From Frigoribacterium sp. ACAM 257 (lineage in GTDB: Bacteria; Actinomycetota; Actinomycetes; Actinomycetales; Microbacteriaceae): a stretch of DNA of 64,000 nucleotides. The stretch is from contig NZ_VOLO01000004.1 in NCBI RefSeq assembly GCF_007954365.1, forward strand, positions 62,001-126,000. Reading direction: 5' to 3'. Within the stretch, counting starts at the first letter, position 1; each line of letters begins with the position of its first letter. Shown here one piece after another: positions 51,051-60,119 of this stretch. A program made the translations under genes and the position numbers. The notes beneath the pieces were generated by a model that was not told where the DNA came from, did not search any database, and worked only from the letters and a program-made list of their open reading frames with translations.

Positions 51051-51189
51051 GATGTCCTCTCGGATTGCAGCGGTCGGTCTCGCCACACTCTGTGATGTGG
51101 CCCTTTGACTGTCCTTTCCTCCTGCTATGGGAAACGGAAGGAACTGAAACTCGCCTCGACATGGGTGAGCAGCCGCCGGTGTGACGCCG

Positions 51190-51206
51190 CTTGGCACGCG
51201 CTAGAC
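51190..51206. promoter_or_regulatory. Putative operator upstream of the LacI gene at 51223
   Basis: CTTGGCACGCGCTAGAC, 16 bases before the ATG. The same CTTGGCACGxGCTA motif occurs inverted at 53647-53660, and its core again at 53616-53627, upstream of the MFS and oxidoreductase genes. Confidence 0.55.
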
Positions 51207-51222
51207 GTGGCAGAGTACGAGC

Positions 51223-52293
51223 ATGAGCAACCCCGGTGACGACGATGGAGAGGCGGCATCGGGCGGCCTGCCGCAGCTCCCCACGATGCGCGACATCGCT
51301 CACCACCTCGGCGTCTCTCGTCAACTCGTCTCTCTCGTGATGCGTGGCGCTCCCGGGCCGAGTGCAGAGTCGCGCGACCGCATCCTCGCGGCCGCGAGGG
51401 ACCTCGGCTACCGCCCGAACGCGTCGGCCCGCCTGCTGCGCCAGCGCCGGACGCACCTGATCGGTGCGATGTTCGTGCTGCGGAACCCGTTCGAGGTCCG
51501 TTTCGTCGAGCGCTTCGTCGAGCGTGCCGCCGAGGAGGGCTTCGGCGTCGTGCTCGGCGCCCACTCCGACGAGCGTCCGACCGACGTGGTCGTGTCCGAC
51601 CTGATGGCCCAGCGGGTGGAGGCACTCGTCGCCTTCAACCCCGATCCCGCGTCCCCCGCGCTCCAGGACGCTCTCGATCGCCTCCCTGTCGTCTGGCTCG
51701 GCGAAAAGTCGCCGGAGGCCCGCGCCGACAACGTCCGTGTGGACGAGGTGACGGGCCTGCGCCTTGCCGTCGAGCACCTCGTCGAGCTCGGCCACCAGGA
51801 CATCGCCTACGTCGGGGGAGACGCAGGGATCGTCGGTCGTGACCGCGCCGAGGCTTACCGCAGCGCGATGGTCAGGGCGGGGCTCGGCGACCGGGTCGAG
51901 GTCGTCCCCGGCGACTTCGGTGAGGAAGACGGCGCCGCCGCCGCTCGCGAGATCGCCTCCCGTCCGGAGCGCGACCGCCCCACGGCCGTCCTCTCGTGCG
52001 GCGACCTCTCCGCCGTCGGCCTGCTCGCCGCGTTCGCCCGGGCCGACGTCTCGGTGCCCGACGACATCTCGGTCGTGGGGTTCGACGACAGCTATGTCTG
52101 CGCGCTCTCGTACAACGACCTCACGTCGGTGCGACAGGACGTCGAGGCGACCGTCGAGGCTGCGCTCGAGACCGTGCTCGCCCGCCTCGCCCAGCCGTCG
52201 TCGACACCGCTCGACGTCCTCACGCCGACAGTGCTCGTGACTCGCGGGTCGACCGGTCGGGCACCGGCTACAGCCGCTAACGCACCTTCTTGA
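51223..52293 (+). CDS. LacI-family transcriptional regulator
   Basis: A 356-residue repressor with an N-terminal HTH (MRDIAHHLGVSRQLVSLVMRG, residues ~22-41, with VSRQLVSLV unlike the usual VSxxTVSRV). The hinge (LGYRPNASARLLRQ) and a sugar-binding sensor domain (IAYVGGDAGIVGRDRAEAY, SVVGFDDSYVCALSYNDLT) follow. It is convergent with the MFS transporter and overlaps its 3' end by 17 bases. Shared CTTGGCACG operator motifs suggest it represses itself, the transporter and the rightward oxidoreductase operon. Confidence 0.92.
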   Translation: MSNPGDDDGEAASGGLPQLPTMRDIAHHLGVSRQLVSLVMRGAPGPSAESRDRILAAARDLGYRPNASARLLRQRRTHLIGAMFVLRNPFEVRFVERFVERAAEEGFGVVLGAHSDERPTDVVVSDLMAQRVEALVAFNPDPASPALQDALDRLPVVWLGEKSPEARADNVRVDEVTGLRLAVEHLVELGHQDIAYVGGDAGIVGRDRAEAYRSAMVRAGLGDRVEVVPGDFGEEDGAAAAREIASRPERDRPTAVLSCGDLSAVGLLAAFARADVSVPDDISVVGFDDSYVCALSYNDLTSVRQDVEATVEAALETVLARLAQPSSTPLDVLTPTVLVTRGSTGRAPATAANAPS

Positions 52294-53554
52294 TCGGGAG
52301 CACGACGGCGGCCCCGATCAGGGCGATGGCACCGGCGCCCCAGAGAAGCGCCGTGTAGTTGTCACCGGCGCCCGTCCCGGTGCCGATCCCGAGCAGGAGA
52401 AGCCCGAGGGCCGGGGCCAGCGACTGCGGCAGGGAGTTGGCGATGTTGATGACGCCGAGGTCCTTGCCGGGTTTCTCGGGGTCGGGCAGCACGTCGATCG
52501 TCAGCGCGGTGTCGACGGCAGCGTAGATGCCGTAGGCGAAGCCGAGCACGACCTCGGCGAAGTAGAACACCCCGACCGTCTCCGCATGGGCGAGGATGAT
52601 CAGCCCCACTGCGAAGAGCAGCGTCGAGCCGGCCACGAAGACCTTGCGGCGCCGCAGCTTGTCGCTGAGCCAACCCGAGAAGGTCAGGCTCACGAAGAGA
52701 GCGATCGTGTAGAGCAGCACCCCGAAGGCGACGGCTCCCACAGCGTCGACGGCCGAGAGCCCGATCTGGTCCTGCATGTAGAGCAGCCGGTACGTCGTGA
52801 ACATGAAGGTGGCCATCGTCACCAGGAACCGCGACCACCACGCCAGCCCGAAGTCGGGGTGCTTGATCGGGTTCGTCCAGAACGTGCCCGCGATCTGGCG
52901 CCACGAGAACGCCTTGACCGGGTTCGTGGGCAAGTTGTCCGGAGTGACGAACACGTAGACGGCGACCAGCACGACGCCGACGACACCGGGCAGCACGAAG
53001 AGCAACGGCAGGTTCGACACCAGGAACACCGCGAGGTAGGTGCCCGCCAGGATCGACACGTTCTGCGCCAGGGCGAGCACGCTCGAGGCTCGACCACGCT
53101 GCTCTTCGGGGACGTTGTCGGCGAGGCTGGCGACCAAGGCGGAGAACGCTGCATTCGACGCGAGCTGGCAGGCCAGCCAGGCGAAGGTCAGCGTCAGCAC
53201 GGTGTCCGACACCGACACCCAGAAGAGGGCGAGCGTGAGCCCCACGATGCCCGCGAGGAGCCACGGCCTACGGCGCCCCCACCGGGTGCGCGTCCGGTCG
53301 CTCAGTGCGCCGAAGAGCGGGTTGGAGACGAGGGCGCCCAGGGCGCCGACCGGCAGCACGGCGCCGATGACGGATGCCGGATCGTCCGGGTTCATCTCCT
53401 GTGCCTTCAGCTGCAGGCTGACGAACACCGGCGCGAGGATCGCGAGGAAGATGCCGAACTGAGCGGCGAAGAGCGCGGCCAGGTAGCCCTTCCCGACCCT
53501 CTGCGTACTGATCGGCACGGTGTACGGGTGGGCGAAGGGCGGTCTCGTCGACAT
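52277..53554 (-). CDS. MFS transporter, sugar type
   Basis: A 425-residue membrane protein with twelve predicted helices. ATG 53554 has AGGAG upstream. The loop GALSDRTRTRWGRRRPWL after helix 2 is the major-facilitator signature seen in GPH/sugar:cation symporters, and its repeat FSGWLSDKLRRRK follows helix 8. It is divergent from a Gfo/Idh/MocA - TolB - UPF0303 - Dabb operon and convergent with a LacI gene, so the set is a sugar uptake and modification locus. The substrate cannot be named. Confidence 0.9.
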   Translation of the reverse strand: MSTRPPFAHPYTVPISTQRVGKGYLAALFAAQFGIFLAILAPVFVSLQLKAQEMNPDDPASVIGAVLPVGALGALVSNPLFGALSDRTRTRWGRRRPWLLAGIVGLTLALFWVSVSDTVLTLTFAWLACQLASNAAFSALVASLADNVPEEQRGRASSVLALAQNVSILAGTYLAVFLVSNLPLLFVLPGVVGVVLVAVYVFVTPDNLPTNPVKAFSWRQIAGTFWTNPIKHPDFGLAWWSRFLVTMATFMFTTYRLLYMQDQIGLSAVDAVGAVAFGVLLYTIALFVSLTFSGWLSDKLRRRKVFVAGSTLLFAVGLIILAHAETVGVFYFAEVVLGFAYGIYAAVDTALTIDVLPDPEKPGKDLGVINIANSLPQSLAPALGLLLLGIGTGTGAGDNYTALLWGAGAIALIGAAVVLPIKKVR

Positions 53555-53615
53555 CGACGTTCTCCTCGTGGTCGGGTTCTCCGGCAGGTCGGGGCCTGCG
53601 CGGCGGACTTCGTTG

Positions 53616-53660
53616 TCTCGTGCCAAGTGCAAGAGTGGCGTGAGCTTAGCTCGTGCCAAG
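53616..53660. promoter_or_regulatory. Two inverted operator motifs between the MFS and Gfo/Idh genes
   Basis: TCTCGTGCCAAG (53616-53627) and TAGCTCGTGCCAAG (53647-53660) are complements of the motif at 51190 (CTTGGCACG). They lie in the divergent promoter region. Confidence 0.55.
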
Positions 53661-53743
53661 TTTTTCCGCTACGGTGAGTTGAGCGTCGCCTCGGCGCACT
53701 GAGCGTCGCTGCTCCCGGCGGCGCAGACCCCCTGGAGGCCTGC

Positions 53744-54844
53744 ATGCTGCCCACCCACCTGCCCGATCCCGAGCTGTTCCTGCCCGGCACCGGCGAGCCC
53801 GCCCTGCGCTGGGGCTTGATCGGCCCGGGCTGGATCGCCGGCAAGTTCGTCGGCGCCGCGCACGCGCACACGGCGCAGCGGTTCACGGCCGTGGCGTCCC
53901 GCTCGCTCGGACGCGCCTCCTCGTTCGCCGCCGCGCACGGCATCGAGAACGCGCTCGACAGCTACGAGGCCCTCGTCGCCCACCCCGAGGTCGACGTCGT
54001 CTACGTCGCGACGCCGCAGAGCCAGCACCTCGAGCTCGGCCTGCTCGCGATCGCCGCGGGCAAGCACGTGCTGATCGAGAAGCCCCTGGCCCTCACGGCC
54101 GACGAGGCCCAGCAGCTCGCCGATGCGGCCCGCGCGGCCGGCGTCCTGGCCATGGAGGCGATGTGGAGCCGCTACCTGCCGCAGACCTCCGTCGTGCGGC
54201 AGCTGCTCGACGATGGTGCGCTCGGCACCGTCGACCAGGTGCACGCCGACCACGGCCAGGCGATCCCGGCCGACCCGCAGCACCGGCTCTACCGGCCTGA
54301 GCTCGGCGGCGGCGCCCTGCTCGACCTCGGCATCTACCCCCTGCAGTTCGACTCCATGGTGCTCGGCGCGCCGACGGCCGTCACCGCCGTCGGCGGGATG
54401 ACGGAGACCGGCGTCGACGCGTTCTCGACGCTCGTGCTGTCGCACGGCAAGGACGCGCAGTCGACGGTGACGACGACGATGCTCACGAACACCCCGACGC
54501 GTGCGTCGATCTCGGGCAGCGTCGCGCGCGTCGAGTTCGAGTCGTTCTTCTACACGCCGTCGTCGTTCCGCCTGCTGGCGAACAACCCCAACGACCCGAC
54601 CGGCGGCACGTCGCTCGAGTTCACGGACACGAGCGGCCTCAGGCTGTTCGCCGCCCTGTCGTGGGAGGCCACCGCGCTGGCGCGGTTCGTCGGCGAAGGA
54701 CGCACCGAGTCGCCCCTGCACACGCTCGACGAGACGGTGTCGATCCTCGCGACGATCGACTCGGCGAAGGCACAGCTCGATGATGCGCACGGCACGCGCT
54801 CGACAGGCGTCGACAGCACGCACGGCGTCACGGTGGACGCATGA
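53744..54844 (+). CDS. Gfo/Idh/MocA-family oxidoreductase
   Basis: A 366-residue NAD(P)-dependent sugar oxidoreductase. The Rossmann motif (RWGLIGPGWIAGKF), the EKPLA motif (LIEKPLALTADE) and the C-terminal LGGGALLDLGIYPLQF segment of the family are present. Members oxidise or reduce sugars such as inositol or glucose derivatives. ATG 53744 has GGAGG upstream. Its TGA overlaps the ATG of the next gene (ATGA). It is the first gene of a four-gene operon regulated with the MFS transporter. Confidence 0.92.
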   Translation: MLPTHLPDPELFLPGTGEPALRWGLIGPGWIAGKFVGAAHAHTAQRFTAVASRSLGRASSFAAAHGIENALDSYEALVAHPEVDVVYVATPQSQHLELGLLAIAAGKHVLIEKPLALTADEAQQLADAARAAGVLAMEAMWSRYLPQTSVVRQLLDDGALGTVDQVHADHGQAIPADPQHRLYRPELGGGALLDLGIYPLQFDSMVLGAPTAVTAVGGMTETGVDAFSTLVLSHGKDAQSTVTTTMLTNTPTRASISGSVARVEFESFFYTPSSFRLLANNPNDPTGGTSLEFTDTSGLRLFAALSWEATALARFVGEGRTESPLHTLDETVSILATIDSAKAQLDDAHGTRSTGVDSTHGVTVDA

Positions 54845-55812
54845 CCGACGAGACGCAGGACGCACCGCAGCACCGCGCCCTTCTCCCCGGCCAGAGCTGT
54901 CGAATCCGCGTCTTCGACGTGGCCAGCGGTGAGTCGACGACCCTGCACGAGTCGACCGAGACCCTGTTCGAGGCGCCGAACTGGACCCGCGACGGTCGCC
55001 TCGTCGTGAACGCGGACGGGCTGCTCTGGACGCTCCCGGTCGACGGTTCCGCACCTCCCGGACCCGTCGCGATCGAGGGCGTCCCGGCGCTCAACAACGA
55101 CCACGTGCTGGCCCCCTCGGGCGACGGCATCTTCGTCTCGGGCATGGACTTCCACCTCTGGGAGGCGTCCCTGTCGGGCGGACCCTCTCGACGGATCACG
55201 AGCGAGGACGGCCCGCTGCACTTCCTTCACGGGGTCTCGCCCGACGGTCGCACCCTCGCGTACGTGCGCCTCGAACCCGCCGGCGACGACTGGTGGGCGA
55301 ACGCGACGATCCACGAGATCGGAGCCGACGGCACGGGCGACCGTGCCGTCACGACGCACCCCGGGCCCGCCGACGGCCCGGAGTACAGCCCCGACGGCAC
55401 CTGGATCTACTTCAACACCGAGCAGTTCGAGGCCGGCCGGGCGCAGGTCGCTCGCGTGCGCCCGGACGGCAGCGAGCTCGAGCAGCTGACGACCGACGAG
55501 CGCGTCAACTGGTTCCCGCACCTCGCACCAGCCGGCGACCTGGCCGTCTACCTGAGCTTCCCCGAGGGCACCGAGGGCCACCCTGCGGACAAGGCGGTAC
55601 AGCTCGTGCTCGTCACCGGGGCGTCGGGCTCGGGCGCCGCCGGCCCCTCGGCCGACGCCTGGCACGACGGCCGCGTCGTCGCCGAGTTCAACGGCGGCCA
55701 GGGCACGATCAACGTCAACAGCTGGGCACCTGACGGCAGCGCGTTCGCCTACGTCGACTACCCCGTGCCGTCGCGACGACACGCGACGCCCACCGCGCCT
55801 CCTCGGTCGTGA
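54841..55812 (+). CDS. TolB-like (PD40) beta-propeller protein
   Basis: A 323-residue protein made of PD40/TolB-type blades: VSPDGRTLAYVRL, YSPDGTWIYFNTEQ, NSWAPDGSAFAYVDY and less regular copies. It has no signal peptide, so it is cytosolic. Comparable propellers accompany sugar lyases or modify polysaccharide fragments, but no active site can be assigned. It overlaps the upstream oxidoreductase by four bases. The C-terminal residues (RRHATPTAPPRS) look like a short disordered tail. Confidence 0.85.
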   Translation: MTDETQDAPQHRALLPGQSCRIRVFDVASGESTTLHESTETLFEAPNWTRDGRLVVNADGLLWTLPVDGSAPPGPVAIEGVPALNNDHVLAPSGDGIFVSGMDFHLWEASLSGGPSRRITSEDGPLHFLHGVSPDGRTLAYVRLEPAGDDWWANATIHEIGADGTGDRAVTTHPGPADGPEYSPDGTWIYFNTEQFEAGRAQVARVRPDGSELEQLTTDERVNWFPHLAPAGDLAVYLSFPEGTEGHPADKAVQLVLVTGASGSGAAGPSADAWHDGRVVAEFNGGQGTINVNSWAPDGSAFAYVDYPVPSRRHATPTAPPRS

Positions 55813-55873
55813 CGACACCCACCACCAGCGCTTCCTCCCCCACCGACGGCACCACAGACAAGGACGGTCACCG

Positions 55874-56374
55874 ATGACCCACGACAACTCCGCCAAGCTC
55901 GCCACCCTCATCGCCCAGGAGGACGAGCTGCACTTCGCCGACTTCACGCACGACGACGCGATCGCCGTGGGCCTCCGGGTGATCGAGCTGGCGCGCGGTC
56001 GCTCTCAGACGATCTCGACGTCCGTATGGCTCGGGGAGCAGCTCGTCTTCCAGGCGTCCCTCGCCGGCACGACCGCCGACAACGACTCCTGGATGAACCG
56101 CAAGGTCGCCACGGTGCGCCGCTTCGACAAGGCGTCGCTGCTCGTCGCCGAGCAGATGACCGCCTACGGCATCGACGACCCGGCGACCGCCCGCATGGTC
56201 GACCCGATGACCTACGCATTCAACGGCGGGGCGTTCCCGATCCGGGTCGGCTCGCGGCAGGTCGGCGTCGCCGTCGCCTCCGGGGTGAACGACGACGTCG
56301 AGCACGACCTCGTCGTCGAGGCGCTCCGAGCCCACCTCGCCTCCACCAGCCCAGGAGAGGGAGCAGTCGCGTGA
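55874..56374 (+). CDS. UPF0303 family protein (GlcG/HbpS-like fold)
   Basis: A 166-residue cytosolic protein of the UPF0303 family (segments DDAIAVGLRVIELA, VWLGEQLVFQASLAGTT, WMNRKVATVRRFDKAS and GGAFPIRV). The fold is the same as in HbpS/GlcG heme-binding proteins, though function is unsettled. The stop overlaps the next start (GTGA). Its presence in the sugar operon suggests a role in metabolite handling rather than heme use, but this is open. Confidence 0.85.
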   Translation: MTHDNSAKLATLIAQEDELHFADFTHDDAIAVGLRVIELARGRSQTISTSVWLGEQLVFQASLAGTTADNDSWMNRKVATVRRFDKASLLVAEQMTAYGIDDPATARMVDPMTYAFNGGAFPIRVGSRQVGVAVASGVNDDVEHDLVVEALRAHLASTSPGEGAVA

Positions 56375-56673
56375 TCCGCCACACCGTCAGCTTCTCCCTC
56401 GTCCACCCCGCCGGCTCCGACGCCGAGGCCGAGTTCCTCTCGACCGGGGCGCGGACGCTCAGCGCGATTCCCGGCGTCGAGAGCTTCGTCGTCAGCCGCC
56501 AGGTCAGCGCGAAGAGCGAGCACGCCTTCCAGTTCGCCATGACGTTCGCCGACCAGGCGACCTACGACGCCTACGACTCCCACCCCGACCACCGCGGGTT
56601 CGTGGCCACCCGGTGGGAGGCGGAGGTCGCGTCGTTCCAGGAGCTCGACCTGGTGCCCCTCACCCCCCAGTAG
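56371..56673 (+). CDS. Dabb (stress-responsive A/B barrel) domain protein
   Basis: A 100-residue ferredoxin-like dimeric barrel starting at GTG 56371. IRHTVSFSLVHPAGSD at the N-terminus and YDAYDSHPDHRGFVATRW in the second half are the Dabb signature; the His in HPDH is the usual conserved one. Members bind or cyclise small carbonyl compounds. It is the last gene of the four-gene operon. Confidence 0.88.
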   Translation: MIRHTVSFSLVHPAGSDAEAEFLSTGARTLSAIPGVESFVVSRQVSAKSEHAFQFAMTFADQATYDAYDSHPDHRGFVATRWEAEVASFQELDLVPLTPQ

Positions 56674-56744
56674 TGGCGGGAGGAAGAGCTTCTGCGCGGC
56701 GGTCGCGGTCGCCTTCTTTCAGGACCAGACCGTGGTCGGCGCCG

Positions 56745-57203
56745 TCACGAATCGAACGGATGAATGGCGCCGGTGTTGTGAGGTTCGGCGAACTGGACCA
56801 TCAACTGCACGCAGGCGTCGGGCCCGACCTGCCCCGACCGGTGCCCGATGTTGCCGTCGACGTCGCGGGTGTCGAGGTCCTGGCCCCAGTGGATGTCGCC
56901 GGGCCCCATCTCGACTCGAGTCCCGTCCTGGGTCTCGATGAACCACCGCCCCGACAGAGGCACGATCCACTGCGGTTTCGGGCTCTCGTGCCATTCGCCC
57001 TCCCACCCGACCTCCATCACGTTGAAGAGGACCTTCTCGACGCGGCCCGGCATCTCCTTCATCCACAACGGTGAGGCCTTGCCTCCGACGCTGCCCTGGA
57101 CGAAGTTCCGCAGCTCACTCGGACCGATGCTGCTCAGGCCCTCAGGTGTGGTCCACATGCTCAGGAACGGGACGGTGGGCGAGGTCTTGTTCGCTTCAGC
57201 CAT
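56745..57203 (-). CDS. Cupin-domain protein
   Basis: A 152-residue single-domain cupin. The beta-barrel region around WIVPLSGRWFIETQDGTRVEMGPGDIHWGQD has the G(x)PG(D)xH-like second cupin motif; the first metal motif is weak (HESPKPQW), so metal binding is uncertain. It is the last gene of a leftward five-gene operon with DoxX, luciferase-like, esterase and F420-reductase-like genes. Confidence 0.8.
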   Translation of the reverse strand: MAEANKTSPTVPFLSMWTTPEGLSSIGPSELRNFVQGSVGGKASPLWMKEMPGRVEKVLFNVMEVGWEGEWHESPKPQWIVPLSGRWFIETQDGTRVEMGPGDIHWGQDLDTRDVDGNIGHRSGQVGPDACVQLMVQFAEPHNTGAIHPFDS

Positions 57204-57267
57204 GTTGTATCGCCATGCCTCTCTCAGTTGTTTGCAGTGCTCGTCAGTCTCGACATCGTCCTCGAGC

Positions 57268-57759
57268 TCACACCCCGCGGATGTTCTTCGTTCGGGTCAG
57301 CCTCGAGCCGGCGGCCAGGGCGGCGTCGACAGAGATCCGGCCGGGCCCGGCGAGGATCACCGCCAGTGCGCCTGCCGCGAGTGTCAGCGGCAGCTCGTAG
57401 CCCCCGTCCGCGGAGAAGATCCCGAACGGCAGGTGCACGAGGAACGCCGCGATGACCATGTCCACGGCGAGGGCTGCTGCCACGAGGCGTGCGCCGAAGC
57501 CGACGACGAGCAGCATCCCGCCGATGAACTCCACCAGCCCGACGAGCGGCCCTGCGATCGACGCCATCGGGACTCCCATGTCGGCGAAGGATCCGCTGGT
57601 GCCGGCGAAGCCGTAGACGAAGAGCTTCTGGGCTCCGTGCGCGATGAAGACGGCCCCGAGAGCGACTCGGAGCACGAGGAGGGCGAGCGACGGCGAGGTG
57701 GGCCAGCCGCGGGCGGCCCCACGTCGGGCCTGGGCCTGAGGGGAGGTGGTCGTGGTCAT
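57268..57759 (-). CDS. DoxX-family membrane protein
   Basis: A 163-residue protein with four helices. LLVLRVALGAVFIAHGAQKLF after the N-terminus and GLVEFIGGMLLVVGFGARL are the DoxX hallmarks (conserved His-Gly and Glu). DoxX proteins accompany quinone- or thiol-stress enzymes; MhqP of Bacillus is a relative. Fifty-nine bases separate it from the upstream monooxygenase gene. The position between that gene and a cupin suggests the same transcript. Confidence 0.9.
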   Translation of the reverse strand: MTTTTSPQAQARRGAARGWPTSPSLALLVLRVALGAVFIAHGAQKLFVYGFAGTSGSFADMGVPMASIAGPLVGLVEFIGGMLLVVGFGARLVAAALAVDMVIAAFLVHLPFGIFSADGGYELPLTLAAGALAVILAGPGRISVDAALAAGSRLTRTKNIRGV

Positions 57760-57818
57760 GAGGGAGCCTTTCCAGGACGGATGGTGGTGCAAGAAGGGGC
57801 AAGCGGGACTGCGGGGGA

Positions 57819-58850
57819 TCAGGTAGAGAGGGCTGCGCGTACAGCCGGGAGCACGTCCGTGGCCAGGAGCTCGATGGACCGCAGGGTCTCGGCCTGCGGA
57901 ACACCTCCGAGCCCGATCTGCGCGAGGAACCGCGTGTGGCCGAGGAGCTCGTGCTCCCACAGGATCTTGTCGACGATCTCGGCCGGGCTCCCTGCGAACA
58001 AGGCACCGCCAGGGGCGGCCCAGGTGTCGAAGGACGCGCGGTCGAGATGACCGACCCGGGGCATGTTCTGGCCTATGTAGGACGAGTAGTGCGGGTAGAA
58101 GGTGTCGCGGGCCCCCTGCGACGTGGATGCTGCGAAGAAGTGCGACGTGACGCCGATGCGCCCCGCCGACCGGCCCGCCTCCGCGGCAGAGCGCCGGTAG
58201 AGGTCAGCGAGGGGGACGAAGCGTTCCGGGCTGCCGAGGATCGCGAGGTAGACGGGCAGGCCGAGCTGGCCCGAACGCACGACGGACGCTGGAGTGCCGC
58301 CGACGGCGGTCCAGACGGGCAGCTCGTCCTGCACGGGACGTGGCCAGACCCCGGCACCGGACAAGGGGGAACGAGTCGAACCAGACCACGTCACCGGGTT
58401 GCCCCGCCGCAGGCGCAGGAGGAGCTCGAGCCGATCGTCGAAGTACTCGTCGTAGCGGTCGAGGTCCTGACCGAAGAGCGGGAACGACTCGACGTACGCA
58501 CCTCGTCCCGCCGTGATCTCGGCACGCCCGCCGCTGATCAGGTCGAGCGTGGCGAAGTCCTCGAAGACCCGGACGGGGTCGGCGCTGGAGAGCACCGTCA
58601 CCGTGCTCGTCAGCCGGATGCGCTCCGTCTGCGCCGCCACGGCGGCGAGGACGACGGGCGGGGACGAGATGGCGAAGTCTTCGCGGTGGTGCTCGCCCAC
58701 GCCGAAGACGTCGAGGCCGGCCTCGTCCGCGACCCGGGCCCACTCGAGCACGTCGCGGAGGCGGACCGCGGGCGGGATGGCCCTGCCGCCCGCGTCGGTG
58801 GTCAGCTCGCCGAAGGTGAAGACGCCGATCTCGAACCCGGGTGTGCTCAC
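57819..58850 (-). CDS. Luciferase-like flavin monooxygenase
   Basis: A 343-residue TIM-barrel flavin enzyme. GTG 58850 overlaps the preceding stop (GTGA). FEIGVFTFGELT at the N-terminus, GVGEHHREDFAISSPP, TVLSSADPVRVFEDFATLDLIS and RAEITAGRGAY are the luciferase-like monooxygenase signature. It would use FMNH2 or F420H2 to oxygenate or reduce an unknown substrate. The upstream gene product resembles F420-dependent NADP reductase, so F420 could be the cofactor. Confidence 0.92.
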   Translation of the reverse strand: MSTPGFEIGVFTFGELTTDAGGRAIPPAVRLRDVLEWARVADEAGLDVFGVGEHHREDFAISSPPVVLAAVAAQTERIRLTSTVTVLSSADPVRVFEDFATLDLISGGRAEITAGRGAYVESFPLFGQDLDRYDEYFDDRLELLLRLRRGNPVTWSGSTRSPLSGAGVWPRPVQDELPVWTAVGGTPASVVRSGQLGLPVYLAILGSPERFVPLADLYRRSAAEAGRSAGRIGVTSHFFAASTSQGARDTFYPHYSSYIGQNMPRVGHLDRASFDTWAAPGGALFAGSPAEIVDKILWEHELLGHTRFLAQIGLGGVPQAETLRSIELLATDVLPAVRAALST

Positions 58851-59497
58851 GACACGCCCTGCCCCTCCGTGATGTTGCTGAGGACGAACTCGCGGACGTC
58901 CGAGACCTCCTGAGCACTGATCCCGTGACCGAGGCCCGGATAGACACGCTCGTTGAGCGCGGCGTGCAGGGGCAACCAGGAGGAGGTGCGGGCGACGGCA
59001 GGACCGGTGATGACGTGGTCGTCCCCTCCCCGCCCCCAGAACACGGCCGGCCGCTCGGAGGCGAGGACGTCGTCTCCGGGCTGGGGAGCACCCAGGACGA
59101 AGCCGCCGAGGACGACGGGGGCGAGGACGCGCTGAGGACGCGACCGCAGCAACTGGGACGCCATCAGCCCTCCTTGGGAGAAGCCGACGGGGACGATCCT
59201 GGTTGCGCGCTCGACGTTGTCGTCGACCCACGCCCAGATCGCCTCGGTCGCTTCCTCGACCGGTGCCGCGCTCGGGTTCCCGGGGGTGGTGACGGGGAAC
59301 CAGGCGGCGCCTCCCCCGGGCATGTCGAGGGGCGCGCGGAGCGAGGCCCAGGGCAGTCCGAGGTCGAGGGCGGCACAGAGGCCGACGAGGTCGTGCTCGC
59401 TCGAGCCGTAGCCGTGCAGGAACAGCGCGACGGCCGGAGCCGCGGCGGGTCCGCCCGGCCAGTCGGCCGAGCGGACGTCACGCGTCAGGGTCTGCAC
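58847..59497 (-). CDS. Phospholipase/carboxylesterase-type alpha/beta hydrolase (MhqD-like)
   Basis: A 216-residue alpha/beta hydrolase with oxyanion region LFLHGYGSSEHDL, nucleophile elbow GFSQGG (Ser), Asp near GGDDHVITG and His in LGHGIS. The length matches the small carboxylesterase family that includes MhqD of the MhqR quinone regulon. GTG 59497 starts five bases from the end of the preceding gene, and the stop overlaps the luciferase-like gene. It probably hydrolyses esters or lactones of aromatic breakdown products (inference). Confidence 0.9.
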   Translation of the reverse strand: MQTLTRDVRSADWPGGPAAAPAVALFLHGYGSSEHDLVGLCAALDLGLPWASLRAPLDMPGGGAAWFPVTTPGNPSAAPVEEATEAIWAWVDDNVERATRIVPVGFSQGGLMASQLLRSRPQRVLAPVVLGGFVLGAPQPGDDVLASERPAVFWGRGGDDHVITGPAVARTSSWLPLHAALNERVYPGLGHGISAQEVSDVREFVLSNITEGQGVS

Positions 59498-59501
59498 GGG
59501 G

Positions 59502-60071
59502 TCAGCGGACGATGCCGAAGCCGCCGGTCCAGTTGATCTTCTCGGCGGCGGCGAGGGTCAGCTGCAGGAAGCCGACCGACTCGAGCTCGTGGGCACGCTT
59601 CAGCGAGCCGGCGTCGATCGCCTGCACACCGCCGGCGGTGATGAGCTGGGCGAGGGTCTGCTTGGCCGTCTCGTCGTCGCCGGCGATCAGGACGGTGGTG
59701 TCGAGGTCACCGATCTTCTTGGTGGCGAGGGTCGCGGCGAAGGTCGTGTTGAAGGCCTTCACGACGCTCGACGAGGGGAGCTTCGCGGCGAGCTCGGCGG
59801 TGGCCGAGGTGCCGTCGGCGACGACGAGCGAGTCGAAGGTGGAGAAGTCGAGGGGGTTGGTGATGTCGACGACGATCTTGCCGGCGAGCTGGTCGCCGTG
59901 GCTGGCGACGATGGCGTCGAGGGCCGGGTACGGGACGGCGAGGACGACGACGTCGCCGGTGACGGTTCCGCCGTCGGTGCCGATGTGGTCGACGGAGGCG
60001 CCGCCGGCTGCGAGGACGCTCGCGATGGCCGAGCCCATGTTGCCGGAACCGAAGATGGTGACGTTGGTCAT
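59502..60071 (-). CDS. NADPH:F420 oxidoreductase-like NAD(P)-binding protein
   Basis: A 189-residue Rossmann protein beginning TNVTIFGSGNMGSAIA (residues 2-17, GxGxxG/A). The middle VDITNPLDFSTF and VKAFNTTFAATLA and the end LESVGFLQLTLA match the F420-dependent NADP reductase family. It may reduce F420 or directly a keto substrate. It is the first gene of the leftward operon and divergent from the MarR gene, with an operator-like palindrome between them. Confidence 0.88.
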   Translation of the reverse strand: MTNVTIFGSGNMGSAIASVLAAGGASVDHIGTDGGTVTGDVVVLAVPYPALDAIVASHGDQLAGKIVVDITNPLDFSTFDSLVVADGTSATAELAAKLPSSSVVKAFNTTFAATLATKKIGDLDTTVLIAGDDETAKQTLAQLITAGGVQAIDAGSLKRAHELESVGFLQLTLAAAEKINWTGGFGIVR

Positions 60072-60119
60072 GAGGATTCTCCTTCTGATGAGTCTCGGCG
60101 ATCAGGTCGAGACCAATGG

